Source: Cloacimonetes bacterium UBA3541 (GTDB lineage: Bacteria > Cloacimonadota > Cloacimonadia > Cloacimonadales > Cloacimonadaceae). Taken from it: a stretch of DNA of 64,000 nt. The notes beneath the pieces were generated by a model that saw only the letters and a program-made list of their open reading frames with translations, was not told the origin of the DNA and did not search any database. The DNA lies in the NCBI GenBank assembly GCA_002376725.1, contig DFOM01000001.1, positions 40,306 through 104,305 of the forward strand. Direction: 5' to 3'. A program made the translations under genes and the position numbers. Shown here piece after piece: positions 18,605-28,865 of the stretch (its first letter is position 1; the number at the start of each line of letters is the position of its first letter).

Positions 18605-19353
18605 TATTGCACCTCCTCACCTTTATCCCGAAATACACCAAGTTTATAATAGGGCAACATATTTTCCTTTGCCCATTCCCTTGCTTTATCCGGATCAAAA
18701 CCCCAGTTAGTCGGACAGGTGCTTATAAATTCTATAAAGGTGAAACCGCGTTCTTCTTTATTATATTGAATAGCTTTGTTTACAGCTTTTTTGGCTCGCA
18801 GTATATCACCAGGACTTAGTAAGGACACTCTTTCTATATAATAAGGAGCCACGAGAGAAGCTAGGAGTTCACACATTCTAATAGGATAACCAATATCATC
18901 CGGATTTCTTCCATAAGGACTGGTTGTGGTTTTCATACCTGCCAGTGTAGTAGGTGCCATTTGTCCACCAGTCATTCCATATATAGCGTTATTAATAAAG
19001 AAGATACTGATATGTTCACCCCGATTAGCTGCATGCACAATTTCTGCAGTTCCGATCGCAGCTAAATCTCCATCACCTTGATAGGTGAAAATATGCATAT
19101 TGGGTCTTCCTCGTTTCATCCCGGTTGCAACGGCAGGAGCACGTCCATGAGCAGCTTCTGCCATATCAAAATTGAAGAATTTATAGGCAAAAACAGCACA
19201 ACCTACTGGTGCAACTCCAGCCATAAGATTAATTAAACCGTGCTCTTCTATTGCTTCTGCAATCAGACGAGTTGCTATACCATGAGTGCAACCTGGACAA
19301 TAAGTGAATGGCTCGGCAGTCAAAGTTTCAGGTCTTTTTGCTATAACTTGCAT
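18604..19353 (-). CDS. 2-oxoacid:ferredoxin oxidoreductase, beta (thiamine diphosphate) subunit
   Basis: This 249-residue subunit binds thiamine diphosphate. The ThDP motif runs from 'YQGDGDLAAIGTAE' to 'FFINNAIYGMTGGQ', and 'YCPGCTHG' near the N-terminus carries cysteines found in this subunit family. The frame extends upstream to 19419, but GAGGAGG just before ATG 19353-19351 fixes the start at 'MQVIAKRPET'. The upstream extension overlaps the alpha-subunit gene and is not likely to be translated. It works with the alpha, gamma and delta chains encoded next to it. Confidence 0.93.
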   Translation of the reverse strand: MQVIAKRPETLTAEPFTYCPGCTHGIATRLIAEAIEEHGLINLMAGVAPVGCAVFAYKFFNFDMAEAAHGRAPAVATGMKRGRPNMHIFTYQGDGDLAAIGTAEIVHAANRGEHISIFFINNAIYGMTGGQMAPTTLAGMKTTTSPYGRNPDDIGYPIRMCELLASLVAPYYIERVSLLSPGDILRAKKAVNKAIQYNKEERGFTFIEFISTCPTNWGFDPDKAREWAKENMLPYYKLGVFRDKGEEVQ

Positions 19354-19363
19354 TTCTTCCTCC

Positions 19364-20443
19364 TCAAAAACAAGCTTCAAGTTTAGCTTGAATGTCTGCT
19401 GGGGTAAAGACAATACCACCTAATTTACCCCAAAAATCCACTGGTACTTTTCCATTTACCGCAATCTTTACATCTTCTACCATTTGTCCTGAATTCAACT
19501 CAAATACATACACTTTTTTAACTTTAGGACCAATAGCAGAAGCAATAGCTTCATAAGGATAGGGCCAACAGGTTATAGGACGTACCAAACCTATACTTTT
19601 ACCCCGTACAGCAAGTTCATTAATGGCAGATTTTACCACACGAGCAGCTGTTCCCCAGGCAACACATAAGATTTCATTATCATCGGATACATTATAACTT
19701 TCATAACGAACTTCGTTTTTTTCTATTTCTGCATACTTTTCGTAAAGTTTGTTAACATGCTTTTCCAAAATTTCAGGATCAAGTTCTAAGGAATTTATCT
19801 CATGATGGTGTTTGGCATCACCATCAGCATTAGGACAGATACACCAGGATAGATGTTGATTTGCTAAAGCTTCCAATTCTTCTTGAGTTTTTGCTGGTTT
19901 AAATTCTACTGGTTCCATCATCTGACCAAGCATACCATCAGCTAAAATCATAACTGGATTACGATATTTATCCGCTAAATCAAAAGCATCCGATGCTAGA
20001 TCGGCAAATTCTTGAACAGAACAAGGAGCAAGAACGATTAACTGGTAGTCACCATGACCTCCACCTTTAACTGCCTGAAAATAATCACCTTGTGCAGGTT
20101 GAATATCCCCTAGACCAGGTCCTCCTCTTTGAACATTAACAATCACTGCAGGAAGCTCTGCTCCAGCCATATAGGATATTCCTTCTTGCTTTAAAGATAT
20201 ACCAGGCGAAGAAGAGGATGTCATTACTCTTTTCCCTACTCCAGCTGCACCATAAACCATATTAATAGCAGCAACTTCACTTTCAGCTTGTATAAAAGTT
20301 CCTCCAACTTTAGGCATCATCTTTGCCATATACTCTATCAATTCACTCTGAGGTGTAATAGGATAGGCAAAATATAGTCTGCAACCAGCTCTAATAGCTG
20401 CTTCTGCCACTGCTTCATTACCTTTCATTAATATTTTAGACAT
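19364..20443 (-). CDS. 2-oxoacid:ferredoxin oxidoreductase, alpha subunit (VorB-like)
   Basis: This is the pyrimidine-binding alpha chain, 359 residues. It has the 'GNEAVAEAAIRAGCRLYFAYPITPQSE' N-terminus, 'AESEVAAINMVYGAAG' and 'TSSSSPGISLKQEGISYMAGAELP' typical of the family. Length and gene order (delta, alpha, beta, gamma) match VorB-type enzymes acting on branched-chain 2-oxoacids (2-oxoisovalerate). A 2-oxoglutarate enzyme (KorA) remains possible. In an amino-acid fermenter it would turn transaminated Val/Leu/Ile into acyl-CoA and reduced ferredoxin. The gap to the beta gene is 10 bases. Confidence 0.9.
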   Translation of the reverse strand: MSKILMKGNEAVAEAAIRAGCRLYFAYPITPQSELIEYMAKMMPKVGGTFIQAESEVAAINMVYGAAGVGKRVMTSSSSPGISLKQEGISYMAGAELPAVIVNVQRGGPGLGDIQPAQGDYFQAVKGGGHGDYQLIVLAPCSVQEFADLASDAFDLADKYRNPVMILADGMLGQMMEPVEFKPAKTQEELEALANQHLSWCICPNADGDAKHHHEINSLELDPEILEKHVNKLYEKYAEIEKNEVRYESYNVSDDNEILCVAWGTAARVVKSAINELAVRGKSIGLVRPITCWPYPYEAIASAIGPKVKKVYVFELNSGQMVEDVKIAVNGKVPVDFWGKLGGIVFTPADIQAKLEACF

Positions 20444-20451
20444 TATTCACC

Positions 20452-20655
20452 TCACTTTTCAATTGTTATCGCCACATCCGGACAAGTTATATAACACAAT
20501 CTACAGGCGGTACAAACTTCCTGATTAATACATTCAGCATAGTGATAACCCTTATCATTGATATCCTCAGAAAATTGTAGAATTTTTTTTGGACAAGCAA
20601 TAATACAGAGCCCACAACCTTTGCAATAAAACGGGTCTACCGTTACTCTCGGCAT
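20452..20655 (-). CDS. 2-oxoacid:ferredoxin oxidoreductase, delta subunit (2x[4Fe-4S])
   Basis: A 67-residue ferredoxin-like protein with two cluster motifs, 'CKGCGLCIIACP' and 'CTACRLCYITCP'. In this enzyme family it carries electrons from the ThDP site to free ferredoxin. It is first in the operon, eight bases before the alpha gene, with GGAG upstream of the ATG. Confidence 0.93.
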   Translation of the reverse strand: MPRVTVDPFYCKGCGLCIIACPKKILQFSEDINDKGYHYAECINQEVCTACRLCYITCPDVAITIEK

Positions 20656-20975
20656 GGCTTTACTCCTTTATTTTATTGATATTTCGATAATGTGATAATG
20701 CTTATAAATGGCTCTTTTTGTCAAATTATTTCTTCTTAGCAAAGATAAATATCTGGATTAGAAAACCCTATACATTCTCAATTATAAGTCCTATTATAAA
20801 GACAAAATACTATTAACTAACTAAATTTTAACTTTTTTATAACTCATCTATTTATGTTATTCACACTTTCCTCACCGTAGATAATTAAATTATATCCAAT
20901 CCTTGCCCAGTTGATATATCTTAGTTTATTAATTAATAGAAATCTTAGGATAATTCAGGTTTAACGCGATTAATA
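20656..20975. other. AT-rich intergenic region
   Basis: About 320 bases without a recognisable gene. Its left end holds the vor promoter. The rest is AT-rich; I see no hairpin followed by a T-run for the gene ending at 20976. Confidence 0.6.
20695..20724 (-). promoter_or_regulatory. Probable promoter of the vor operon
   Basis: On the minus strand TTGACA (20724-20719) and CATTAT (20700-20695) are separated by 18 bases, about 40 bases upstream of the delta-subunit start. Confidence 0.5.
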
Positions 20976-21365
20976 TCATAATATTGGTAAGAATGCATCT
21001 TCAAGATGTTCAATACGATAGGTGTTATTCTCACTATAATAAAACGCAATTATTATATCAAAACGAATATTTTTCTTGACATTTTCAGGATATTGATTAA
21101 TGTATCTTTCAGCAGTTAATGATATTCTTTTTTGTTTATTGTAAGAGATATTCATTAATGCTAATTTCATAGAGTGTTTTTTTCGGGTTTTGACTTCAAC
21201 GAAGATTAGCGTATTATCATTCTGGGCAATAATATCTATTTCTCCGCCCTTGATTCTATAGTTTCTTTCCAGAATGTTATATCCCTTGCGTATTAAATAG
21301 TTAGCCGCCAGGTCTTCACCCGTATGAAAGAGATTTTTGCTTTGTAGATTTTCTTTACTTTGCAT
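20976..21365 (-). CDS. YraN/UPF0102 family nuclease-fold protein
   Basis: This 129-residue protein belongs to UPF0102 (YraN). It shows 'GEDLAANYLIRKGYNILERNYR' and the restriction-nuclease-fold core 'GGEIDIIA...TLIFVEVKTRK', where Asp, Glu and the E-x-K form the predicted metal site. Family members are thought to act on Holliday junctions or other DNA intermediates, but the role is not established. I see no clear SD before ATG 21365. It is transcribed divergently from the outer-membrane protein gene at 21453. Confidence 0.88.
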   Translation of the reverse strand: MQSKENLQSKNLFHTGEDLAANYLIRKGYNILERNYRIKGGEIDIIAQNDNTLIFVEVKTRKKHSMKLALMNISYNKQKRISLTAERYINQYPENVKKNIRFDIIIAFYYSENNTYRIEHLEDAFLPIL

Positions 21366-21380
21366 GATTCAAAAAAAAAC

Positions 21381-21408
21381 TTGACAAATAATAAGTCAAT
21401 GATATTTA
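21381..21408 (+). promoter_or_regulatory. Probable promoter for the gene at 21453
   Basis: TTGACA (21381-21386) and TATTTA (21403-21408) are separated by 16 bases, about 45 bases ahead of the ATG. Confidence 0.55.
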
Positions 21409-21452
21409 GAACTTGAGAATATAAAATCACCGAAAGGTGGAGGGAAGGAAAA

Positions 21453-22508
21453 ATGAAAAAAATAATACTAAGTGTATTTGTACTTGTAACAATAGTTGGA
21501 ATGGTTAAAGCAGCACCAATCCAAACTATGGGATCATTACGCACTCCTGATGCGTATGTCATACCTCACAAATCTGCACATTTAACATTAATGGGCTATT
21601 ATCGTAATGTAGATGAAGAAGAATTTATACCTTATGGAATGTTAGGATTAGGTCTCTTTAATCGTATACAATTGGATGGTTTTGCTGGTGATGATGTCTA
21701 TTTTATGAACGCAAAAGTTAAATTGATACCCGAAACTTTATATTTTCCTCAAATCTCCGTAGGTATGGATAATATCTTTTCCACTGTTAATGTCCAAAGA
21801 GCTCAGGATTATAATGATCCATCAGAATATTCCTGGGCAGACAATCCAGATAAATGTGATTATGAGCATTATTCGCCTTATGTCGTAGCATCTAAACAAG
21901 TAGTAATTGGTGGACTTTCCTGTATGTTCAATTTAGGTGGTGGAGCTAATCGTTTCACCGGTCAGACATCCCGCTCCCGCGTATTCAGTGGAATGTTTGC
22001 ATCACTTGAGGTGTCTCCTACCAAAAATTTATCTCTTCAAAGTGAATTTGATGGGAAAGATTTTAATGTTGGTGTAAAATACTCCATTGGAAATTACACC
22101 TTTAAGGTGGCAGCCCAGGCAATAGAAAATTATGCTAAAAATAACGGTCTTGAAAATACGCATCGTATAGGTTTGGGGGTTACTTATCTCTTTGATAAAT
22201 TTTCCAAAGGAAATACTACGAGACCAGTTATTTATCCAACCAGTCAATTTGAAATGGAACAGGATTTATATACCACTCAGCCAACAGCTACTGTTTATGA
22301 TTTAGAGGAATCAGTCGAACTACAACCCGTTATAAAAACTCCAACTCAAATACCAGTAAGTGGCAGTATGTACAAAGAATTCTCTCCTGAATTTCAAACC
22401 TTGCTTGAAGAAATTAAGGGACTCCGTGGAGAGCAGCAACAAGTTCAAAAGGAGATGGAAGAAATTCGTAGCTGGTTACAAGAACTACAAAAACAACAAA
22501 ATAAATAA
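21453..22508 (+). CDS. YjbH-like outer-membrane beta-barrel protein with C-terminal coiled coil
   Basis: This 351-residue protein has a signal peptide ('MKKIILSVFVLVTIVGMVKAAP') and a body of alternating amphipathic strands ('RIQLDGFAG', 'LSLQSEFDG', 'FNVGVKYSIGNYTFKVAAQ') that resembles YjbH-type outer-membrane barrels. The opening 'TMGSLRTPDAYVIPHKSAHL' is typical of that group. A low-complexity linker leads to a C-terminal coiled coil of about 45 residues ('EEIKGLRGEQQQVQKEMEEI') that could extend into the periplasm or bind a partner. SD GGAGGG is upstream. It lies directly before the TPR/TolQ/ExbD cluster but behind a terminator, so it need not belong to it. The family call is moderate. 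Confidence 0.6.
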   Translation: MKKIILSVFVLVTIVGMVKAAPIQTMGSLRTPDAYVIPHKSAHLTLMGYYRNVDEEEFIPYGMLGLGLFNRIQLDGFAGDDVYFMNAKVKLIPETLYFPQISVGMDNIFSTVNVQRAQDYNDPSEYSWADNPDKCDYEHYSPYVVASKQVVIGGLSCMFNLGGGANRFTGQTSRSRVFSGMFASLEVSPTKNLSLQSEFDGKDFNVGVKYSIGNYTFKVAAQAIENYAKNNGLENTHRIGLGVTYLFDKFSKGNTTRPVIYPTSQFEMEQDLYTTQPTATVYDLEESVELQPVIKTPTQIPVSGSMYKEFSPEFQTLLEEIKGLRGEQQQVQKEMEEIRSWLQELQKQQNK

Positions 22509-22591
22509 AGAAAAAAAATCTTTAATATCTAGCATAATTAATAAAGGTTAACCAGTGGGAATATGCTAAAGTATAAAAAAGCAATTAAGTC

Positions 22592-22623
22592 CAGGGTACA
22601 TAATAATGTGCCCTGATTTTTTT
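22592..22623 (+). terminator. Intrinsic terminator after the outer-membrane protein gene
   Basis: CAGGGTACA pairs with TGTGCCCTG (one T-G pair) around TAATAA and is followed by ATTTTTTT. Confidence 0.88.
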
Positions 22624-22666
22624 CCTCTAATATTTATAATGAGGCGGTATATATACTGATAATTTT

Positions 22667-25600
22667 ATGAGATATAATATTAAACTCTATTTGCTGTTAA
22701 TATTAATCATCGTTTCATTAAGCTCTTTTCCAGCAAAGGATAACTCTCATCATACTTCAATAAATATAGATAATTTTACACCTCCAGATTCAAACCTTCA
22801 AAAAGCAGTTGAATTTCTTACTACAAGTTTACCAAAGATGATAGTAGAAGATAGAGACCAAGCTCTACAAGAGTTTTTATCTAATTTTGAAGCATTAAAA
22901 CAAATTCCCGAAAAAGATATACTCACCATATTCAATCAATTATATTTATTGAAAGATAACTATATTAAATTGGATAGTCTTTTAGTAATTAATCCATTAT
23001 ATATAGAGGATGTGCAGACCCTTTTCAATTTATTAATATATTCAAACGTAATTGATTGTCTAAATGGGAGAAATAAACAGGCAGGGGAAGTTTATCTACA
23101 ATATCTTATAGATCAATTAAATATGGGTCAATACTATCCCCTTTATTTGTATCTCTGGGCTGACTTACGAACGGAAAACGGTAATTTAACCAGTGCAATA
23201 GAGTACATAGATAAGTATAAAGCCATTTATAATTGGTGTCAGTTTGACTTTAAACCACGCAAAGCCTCAATACTAGGTCAATTACAAAACCTGGATTTAG
23301 GCTATTATTTCCAGTATCCTTCAAATGAACTTTTCCTTCACCTAGAAAACCAAATTAAGGAAATAGAAGTTGAGTTAGATTCGTTATATATAGAATTACA
23401 AACAAAATATGAATTTATATCGCCGAATTTTATAGAATATATTTATTCTAAGGACTTTACATCCTTGGAAGATTTGAAACTTCAATTAAGCTGCTATTTA
23501 ACCCCTCCGCCAGTTAACTTTGATCAACTTGCTTTTAATGATATCGGTCTAGAGATGAAACCTTATGAAAAATATACAGATTTGGCTATAAAACTGAAGG
23601 AGTTAGAAAGGAATGCTAGTAGTTACACCAATTTGGGACAGATATTTAACGATTACCTTGACCAGAAATTAGAATTTTTTCTAATGCTAAATAATAAAAT
23701 AGAACCAGATGAAATTGATATTAAAATTATAGAAATGAAATATCTTTTAGAAATGGGGAATACTCTTTCTTGTTACGAAAATTTAATTTCAGTTTTAGAC
23801 TTAATTATAGTAAATCCGGATTTTGCTCAATGGAATGAAACTTTCTTTAACTTAAGAGTGCAATATACTAAAAAGCTTAATAGACTGCAATATCAAATGA
23901 ATCGTAATATTGCAAAATATAAAAATTCTCCTTATATTGACGATGCTATTTTTATAGAAATTTGGGAATTGATTAATACCTCTGATAACTTCAGTAAAAC
24001 TTATATTGAAATAATATCAGATCTTGAAAAAGCCATAGCTAATATCATCCAGAAAGAATTTAGAAATGGACAAAAGATATATATATCAGAACAACTTCAG
24101 ATGATAAACGATACTGTTCTGAATCATCCACTTCTAATTGCTAACCTTAGTTCCCTAGAGCAAGATCTTGATTTTATTGACCTTATCTTAGAGTATAGAG
24201 ATTTGAGATATCAAGAACAAATACATTATGCTGAAGCGGAAAATAAAGATGAAGCTGTATTAAAAGAAGAATATGATGCATTAATCTCCGCAAAAACTTC
24301 CTTATTAAATCAGTATGAAGATTATGTTAAGAAACATCCACAATTTGAAGCTTTGCACCAACCCGATGGCACCTATTTATTAAATAATGCTCTGTTTTAC
24401 TATAATATGGCAGAGCTTCAGTATGATATAGATTTAGACCATCCAAATAAGGCTCTTGCTTACTACAAAAAAGTTCTGGAAATAGACCCAGATTTTTATA
24501 AGAAAGATTATATTCTCTATAATATTGGCTATTTAAGTAGTGAAAGCAAAAAATCCGCCCTAGATATTGCTATTGAAAATTATAGAAAGACTAATCCTTA
24601 TAAAGACAGACCAAACAATCTAAAGTACACTGAACAGGCTTTTCAAGAAGCATTAGATGCTTATACTGAACTAGTAGATTCAGATCTCTACTCCTCTTCC
24701 CCATTATATGATGAGGCACTTTATCGTTTGGGCAGTCTATATTTTCTTATTGGTTCTGATGCTGATGTGCCTATTAATTATTATAATGAAGCTATTCGTA
24801 GATTTGATACTTTAGTTAACAAACCAGAAAGTGATTATTATTACCATTCTCTATATCAAAGAGGCTGGGTTAATCTTAACTTAGGTGATGAAACTGCTCT
24901 ACAATCAGCTATCTTAGATTTTACTAAATTAATTGAAGCAGTTGATAGCGAAGCAATAGAAGACCCTTATTTAGCCTCTGATTATAAGAATAATTCTATT
25001 GATAACATTGCCTATGCCTTAGTTGCCTTAGATGGAATTGATTTTATCAGTCCTGCTAAGGGCATACAATCTTTTGAAGAGATTCTGGTAAATTATCCCG
25101 ATACTATAGTTAAAACTGAAATTATAGATAAAGCAGTCTCCTTAAAAATGGAAATAAATGCTCCTTTACAAGCAATTGATTATCTGGAGCTTCGTCTTAA
25201 GGTTTTGCCTCTGGATTTAAAAAATCCCAGTATTATAGATTCCATTATCACTATTTATCATACACCTGGACTGGTTTTGCGAGATGCAAGCGACTTAACA
25301 ACAATCTGTAATGCTAAATATGATTTTATCAAGATAAATTATAATAATTACTCACCGTGGTACGAACGAAATATCCAGAATGCAGAATTAGATGATCAGA
25401 ATATAAGCAAACAATTAGATGTTATAAGAAAAGCTTACGAACAAATCAGGGTTAGATATTATAATCAATTAATAGATTCTGCTGATGAAAATGACTTGCA
25501 GGCTTACAATAAACATCTCCTTGAATATAAAGATTATCAGGAACTATTTAAAGATTCTGATGATTATATTACCTGGCAAAAAGAAGTTCAACACACTAAT

Positions 25601-28564
25601 ATAAATTTATATGCTTATCTGGCGGAAAAACGAGATACCCCTGAAGATTACTACATAGCTATCCAAAAAATCAACGATTACAATGAAACTAATCCAGATA
25701 ACCCGGATTTCTTAAACAATGAAGGGTTATCCTATAAATATTCCAGAAAAATATATGATTATCTTGCTGAAGAATTTAAACATTCACAATATACAACAGA
25801 ACCTCCATTGCCAACAGATCGGGAAGAACTTTATAATTTCTATGAAGCAGCTTCTCTTCGTTTTTATAATCTCCTTATCAATTCAGAAGATGAGAATGAG
25901 AGAAAAAATTCTATACCTATCTTGATGGACCTTGCTACTGTGGCTTTGGAAAATGGAAAGGTTCATATCGCCCAAAAATACTACCAACAACTCCTCAACA
26001 ATAAGGAACAACTGAATTCTCCCACTATTAGAACCATTTATATCAATCTGGCTAAAATAGCTGAAACTACTCATAATTATTCTGAAGCTAAAAATTACTA
26101 CGAAAAAGCTAAAATCTATGCACTAAATACTCAGGATAGTAGTGAGCTGGAACATTTAATCAGATTGCAACTTCAAAACATTTATGAAGAAGCAGAACTC
26201 AAAGATGATTATCTAAAGATGGCTGTAACCCTTGAAGAATTGGCAAATCGTTTCACTGAAGATCAGGAACAGAGTAATGCCTATATGTATCAAGCTTCGG
26301 AAGCTTATAAGAAAGCTGGTGATTATCAGAAAGCAATAGATATAAAACTGCAATTAGCCCAAATTAAAAAGAACATAGAAGATAAATTCTTTTTCTATAA
26401 TGAAAGTTGGGCTATAGCATATTCATTGATGCAAAATCATAGTTACGCTCTTCAATTGCAGGAAGAATTTATCGCAATGTATCCTTCGAGTAATCAGGCT
26501 TTTAATCTAAAAATAGCTATGATAGAAGAAATGAAATCAAATCCTTCCCAAAGAGAAACTTCAGCTGATATGTATCTTCAGCTTTATCAGGATGTTCGCT
26601 CAGGAAAAATTGATAGTGGAAATGTCCCTTCTGAAGATATCTATCTTTGGGCAGTAAATATATATCTGGAAGACCACAATCAAGATAAAGCTCTTGAGCT
26701 GCTTTCTAACTTTATTAATACTCATCCTGATTATAAAAAATCCTCTGATATTCTTTCCTATCTGGCTGATGCTTATTTAGCCAAAGGTGATGAAGATAAT
26801 TTTGAATTCTATGCCCGAAAACTTTATCTGAAAGATCATACACAGTCAGAAAGATATCTCACCATTGCCAAACTAAAATTAGGAAGATTAGCTAAAGAAT
26901 TTGATGAAGCGTACCAACATAAAGATTGGAAACAAGCTTTCCAAAAACGAGATGAATTTAAAAAATTGGAAGCTCAATACTTAAAGGATGGCTTACCCGT
27001 TAAGAACGAAGCAACCTATGAAGCTTTTGCCTATGCTGAAGCAGAATACGAAACAGAGCAAAACAGAAAAGCATATCTGGATAATTTCGACCGTCAACTC
27101 AAAGCTATAGAAAATGGTGAACTATTAACTGGCTCCCCAAATAAATTAATCCCTGTAAATACTCAAACTACCTGGAGAGGTTCTCTATTTGAAAAATCTC
27201 CACGATATATTCCCACATTAAAGAAAAGAGCAGAAATTGAAAGTGCTAAAATTATTCATCTACTAGAACAACCTGAATCCGATATTTTGGATATTGATCG
27301 TCGTTTGAAAGCTCTGTGCTTAATTGCTAAAATAAATGAGTATACAGCTGAGGTTATAGAAATTCAACTCAATAAATATTTCCAAATATCTAATGAAATG
27401 GCTCCTTTTAGAGACCGTAAAAAATATAGTGAGGAAGAATATAATAATTTAGTTTACGGTCAATTAATGCCCTATGCTCAACAATTTATTGAGCCTCTTA
27501 GGGCTACTGCAATTGGCATTTATCTGGATATATACAATAACTATAATGTGGCTGGATGTATTAATTATTATACTAAGTTAGCTGAAATGAAATTACTTGA
27601 GCACAATAGTTTACCTAATTACCAGGAAATATCCTTCCCCTTAAATTCTAATTGGAATTCGCACTTTCTGCTTCCAGATGGGAAAATTCAAAAAGTAAAT
27701 CCAAATATAGAAAGTACTATGTCTCCACAAGATATACAGCTATTTTCCCTTGAAATTCCAGCTCATAATACATTAATAATGGAGTGCGAATTTACTTTTA
27801 AATATCCCCCCGAATTTGCTTTCTTACATTTAGTATATCCTGATGACCCAGAAATATGGTTAAATGAAAACTCTATAGATTTAATTTACATACCTGTTGA
27901 TACCTTAATAGCTAGTAACTTTTCTGCCATTCATTTTGCTGCTAAAATCAATAATGAATTCTGGAAACAAGGTTACAACGAATTGAAATGTATCTTTCCT
28001 AATAAATTTGACAAACCACTCACATTATACTTTAATTCTAACCTATTCTTTAATGGGGATTTGATTGAGGAACCCAATATTTTAAGAACTAAAAGAATAG
28101 TAAGTAACACTAACTGGAACGCTATAATTAAGGTAAAAGAATCAGAAAATGAAATCCGGACTAAAGTGATTAATGCTTCCTCTTTTAACTTGCCTATAGA
28201 TAGATCTGAATTCCTTACTGATACATCAATTAAAGCTATTTGGATCGAAGAAAGCTCTGGACATCCTTATAATAATGTTATTTTTGAAACCGAATTTATA
28301 CTTGATAATGAAGTTTTATCTGCTTATTTAGATACTGTTGCACCAGAACTTGTCACTATCTATGTAAATGGAACAAAAATTGTCAATAAATTGCCTTTGA
28401 ATTATGAATCATTTCCTTTTATGGTATATCCGATTAGGATTGAAATTCCTATACAGATACTTAAAAAGGGCAAAAACATTTTACAAATAGAAGTTCAAAA
28501 TAATTCTCCTTACCGGGGAATGATGGCTGAAATTAATTTTAACCTATCAAATACGGGAGAATAG
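22667..28564 (+). CDS. Giant exported TPR-repeat protein
   Basis: This 1965-residue protein has an N-terminal signal sequence or anchor ('MRYNIKLYLLLILIIVSLSS'), then a long all-helical array. Clear tetratricopeptide units include 'ALFYYNMAELQYDIDLDHPNKALAYYKKVLEIDPD', quoted here only as its core 'NKALAYYKKVLEIDPD', 'LYRLGSLYFLIG', 'AQKYYQQLLNN' and 'EAKNYYEKAKIYA'. The last 350 or so residues change to beta-rich sequence, possibly a carbohydrate-binding-like sandwich ('LKKGKNILQIEVQNNSP'). No strong SD precedes ATG 22667; GAGGCGG lies too far upstream. It heads a tight cluster with TolQ, two ExbD and an AgmX-like protein. I infer a periplasmic scaffold of an energised envelope machine, comparable to the large TPR proteins of Myxococcus Agl/Glt systems. 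The function is not known. Confidence 0.8.
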   Translation: MRYNIKLYLLLILIIVSLSSFPAKDNSHHTSINIDNFTPPDSNLQKAVEFLTTSLPKMIVEDRDQALQEFLSNFEALKQIPEKDILTIFNQLYLLKDNYIKLDSLLVINPLYIEDVQTLFNLLIYSNVIDCLNGRNKQAGEVYLQYLIDQLNMGQYYPLYLYLWADLRTENGNLTSAIEYIDKYKAIYNWCQFDFKPRKASILGQLQNLDLGYYFQYPSNELFLHLENQIKEIEVELDSLYIELQTKYEFISPNFIEYIYSKDFTSLEDLKLQLSCYLTPPPVNFDQLAFNDIGLEMKPYEKYTDLAIKLKELERNASSYTNLGQIFNDYLDQKLEFFLMLNNKIEPDEIDIKIIEMKYLLEMGNTLSCYENLISVLDLIIVNPDFAQWNETFFNLRVQYTKKLNRLQYQMNRNIAKYKNSPYIDDAIFIEIWELINTSDNFSKTYIEIISDLEKAIANIIQKEFRNGQKIYISEQLQMINDTVLNHPLLIANLSSLEQDLDFIDLILEYRDLRYQEQIHYAEAENKDEAVLKEEYDALISAKTSLLNQYEDYVKKHPQFEALHQPDGTYLLNNALFYYNMAELQYDIDLDHPNKALAYYKKVLEIDPDFYKKDYILYNIGYLSSESKKSALDIAIENYRKTNPYKDRPNNLKYTEQAFQEALDAYTELVDSDLYSSSPLYDEALYRLGSLYFLIGSDADVPINYYNEAIRRFDTLVNKPESDYYYHSLYQRGWVNLNLGDETALQSAILDFTKLIEAVDSEAIEDPYLASDYKNNSIDNIAYALVALDGIDFISPAKGIQSFEEILVNYPDTIVKTEIIDKAVSLKMEINAPLQAIDYLELRLKVLPLDLKNPSIIDSIITIYHTPGLVLRDASDLTTICNAKYDFIKINYNNYSPWYERNIQNAELDDQNISKQLDVIRKAYEQIRVRYYNQLIDSADENDLQAYNKHLLEYKDYQELFKDSDDYITWQKEVQHTNINLYAYLAEKRDTPEDYYIAIQKINDYNETNPDNPDFLNNEGLSYKYSRKIYDYLAEEFKHSQYTTEPPLPTDREELYNFYEAASLRFYNLLINSEDENERKNSIPILMDLATVALENGKVHIAQKYYQQLLNNKEQLNSPTIRTIYINLAKIAETTHNYSEAKNYYEKAKIYALNTQDSSELEHLIRLQLQNIYEEAELKDDYLKMAVTLEELANRFTEDQEQSNAYMYQASEAYKKAGDYQKAIDIKLQLAQIKKNIEDKFFFYNESWAIAYSLMQNHSYALQLQEEFIAMYPSSNQAFNLKIAMIEEMKSNPSQRETSADMYLQLYQDVRSGKIDSGNVPSEDIYLWAVNIYLEDHNQDKALELLSNFINTHPDYKKSSDILSYLADAYLAKGDEDNFEFYARKLYLKDHTQSERYLTIAKLKLGRLAKEFDEAYQHKDWKQAFQKRDEFKKLEAQYLKDGLPVKNEATYEAFAYAEAEYETEQNRKAYLDNFDRQLKAIENGELLTGSPNKLIPVNTQTTWRGSLFEKSPRYIPTLKKRAEIESAKIIHLLEQPESDILDIDRRLKALCLIAKINEYTAEVIEIQLNKYFQISNEMAPFRDRKKYSEEEYNNLVYGQLMPYAQQFIEPLRATAIGIYLDIYNNYNVAGCINYYTKLAEMKLLEHNSLPNYQEISFPLNSNWNSHFLLPDGKIQKVNPNIESTMSPQDIQLFSLEIPAHNTLIMECEFTFKYPPEFAFLHLVYPDDPEIWLNENSIDLIYIPVDTLIASNFSAIHFAAKINNEFWKQGYNELKCIFPNKFDKPLTLYFNSNLFFNGDLIEEPNILRTKRIVSNTNWNAIIKVKESENEIRTKVINASSFNLPIDRSEFLTDTSIKAIWIEESSGHPYNNVIFETEFILDNEVLSAYLDTVAPELVTIYVNGTKIVNKLPLNYESFPFMVYPIRIEIPIQILKKGKNILQIEVQNNSPYRGMMAEINFNLSNTGE

Positions 28565-28568
28565 ATAG

Positions 28569-28865
28569 ATGAAACGCCTTTGGATAATTTGTTACTTGAT
28601 TGTATTGATGATACCTTTGTGCTTTGCACAAGTAAAGAGTACAGACTCTCCAGTTTTAAACGATGGAGAAACTATACAAGAATTGGAGATTCAAATTAAG
28701 ACTATGTTGCCTGATATCAATATAGTAAGGTTGAAAACGGATACCTATATTCCTGCTGGACAATATAATTATATTATTTATAAAGATCTTGTTAAAGCAG
28801 AAAATATTAAAGAACTTATTAATTGGCAAAAAGATATAACAAAACAACTAGAGGAGTCAAAATGA
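28569..28865 (+). CDS. Small exported protein of the TPR/TolQ cluster
   Basis: A 98-residue protein that I do not recognise. It has a signal peptide ('MKRLWIICYLIVLMIPLCFAQ') and a short mixed domain with 'IQELEIQIKTMLPDINIVRL' and 'PAGQYNYIIYKDLVKAENI'. It starts four bases after the TPR gene, and its stop overlaps the tolQ start (ATGA), so it is co-translated with the motor genes. It is probably a periplasmic accessory part of the complex. Confidence 0.75.
   Translation: MKRLWIICYLIVLMIPLCFAQVKSTDSPVLNDGETIQELEIQIKTMLPDINIVRLKTDTYIPAGQYNYIIYKDLVKAENIKELINWQKDITKQLEESK

Noticed and set aside
18604..19419. Beta-subunit start at 19419
   Set aside because: The extension overlaps the alpha-subunit gene, and a strong GAGGAGG sits right before the Met at 19353.
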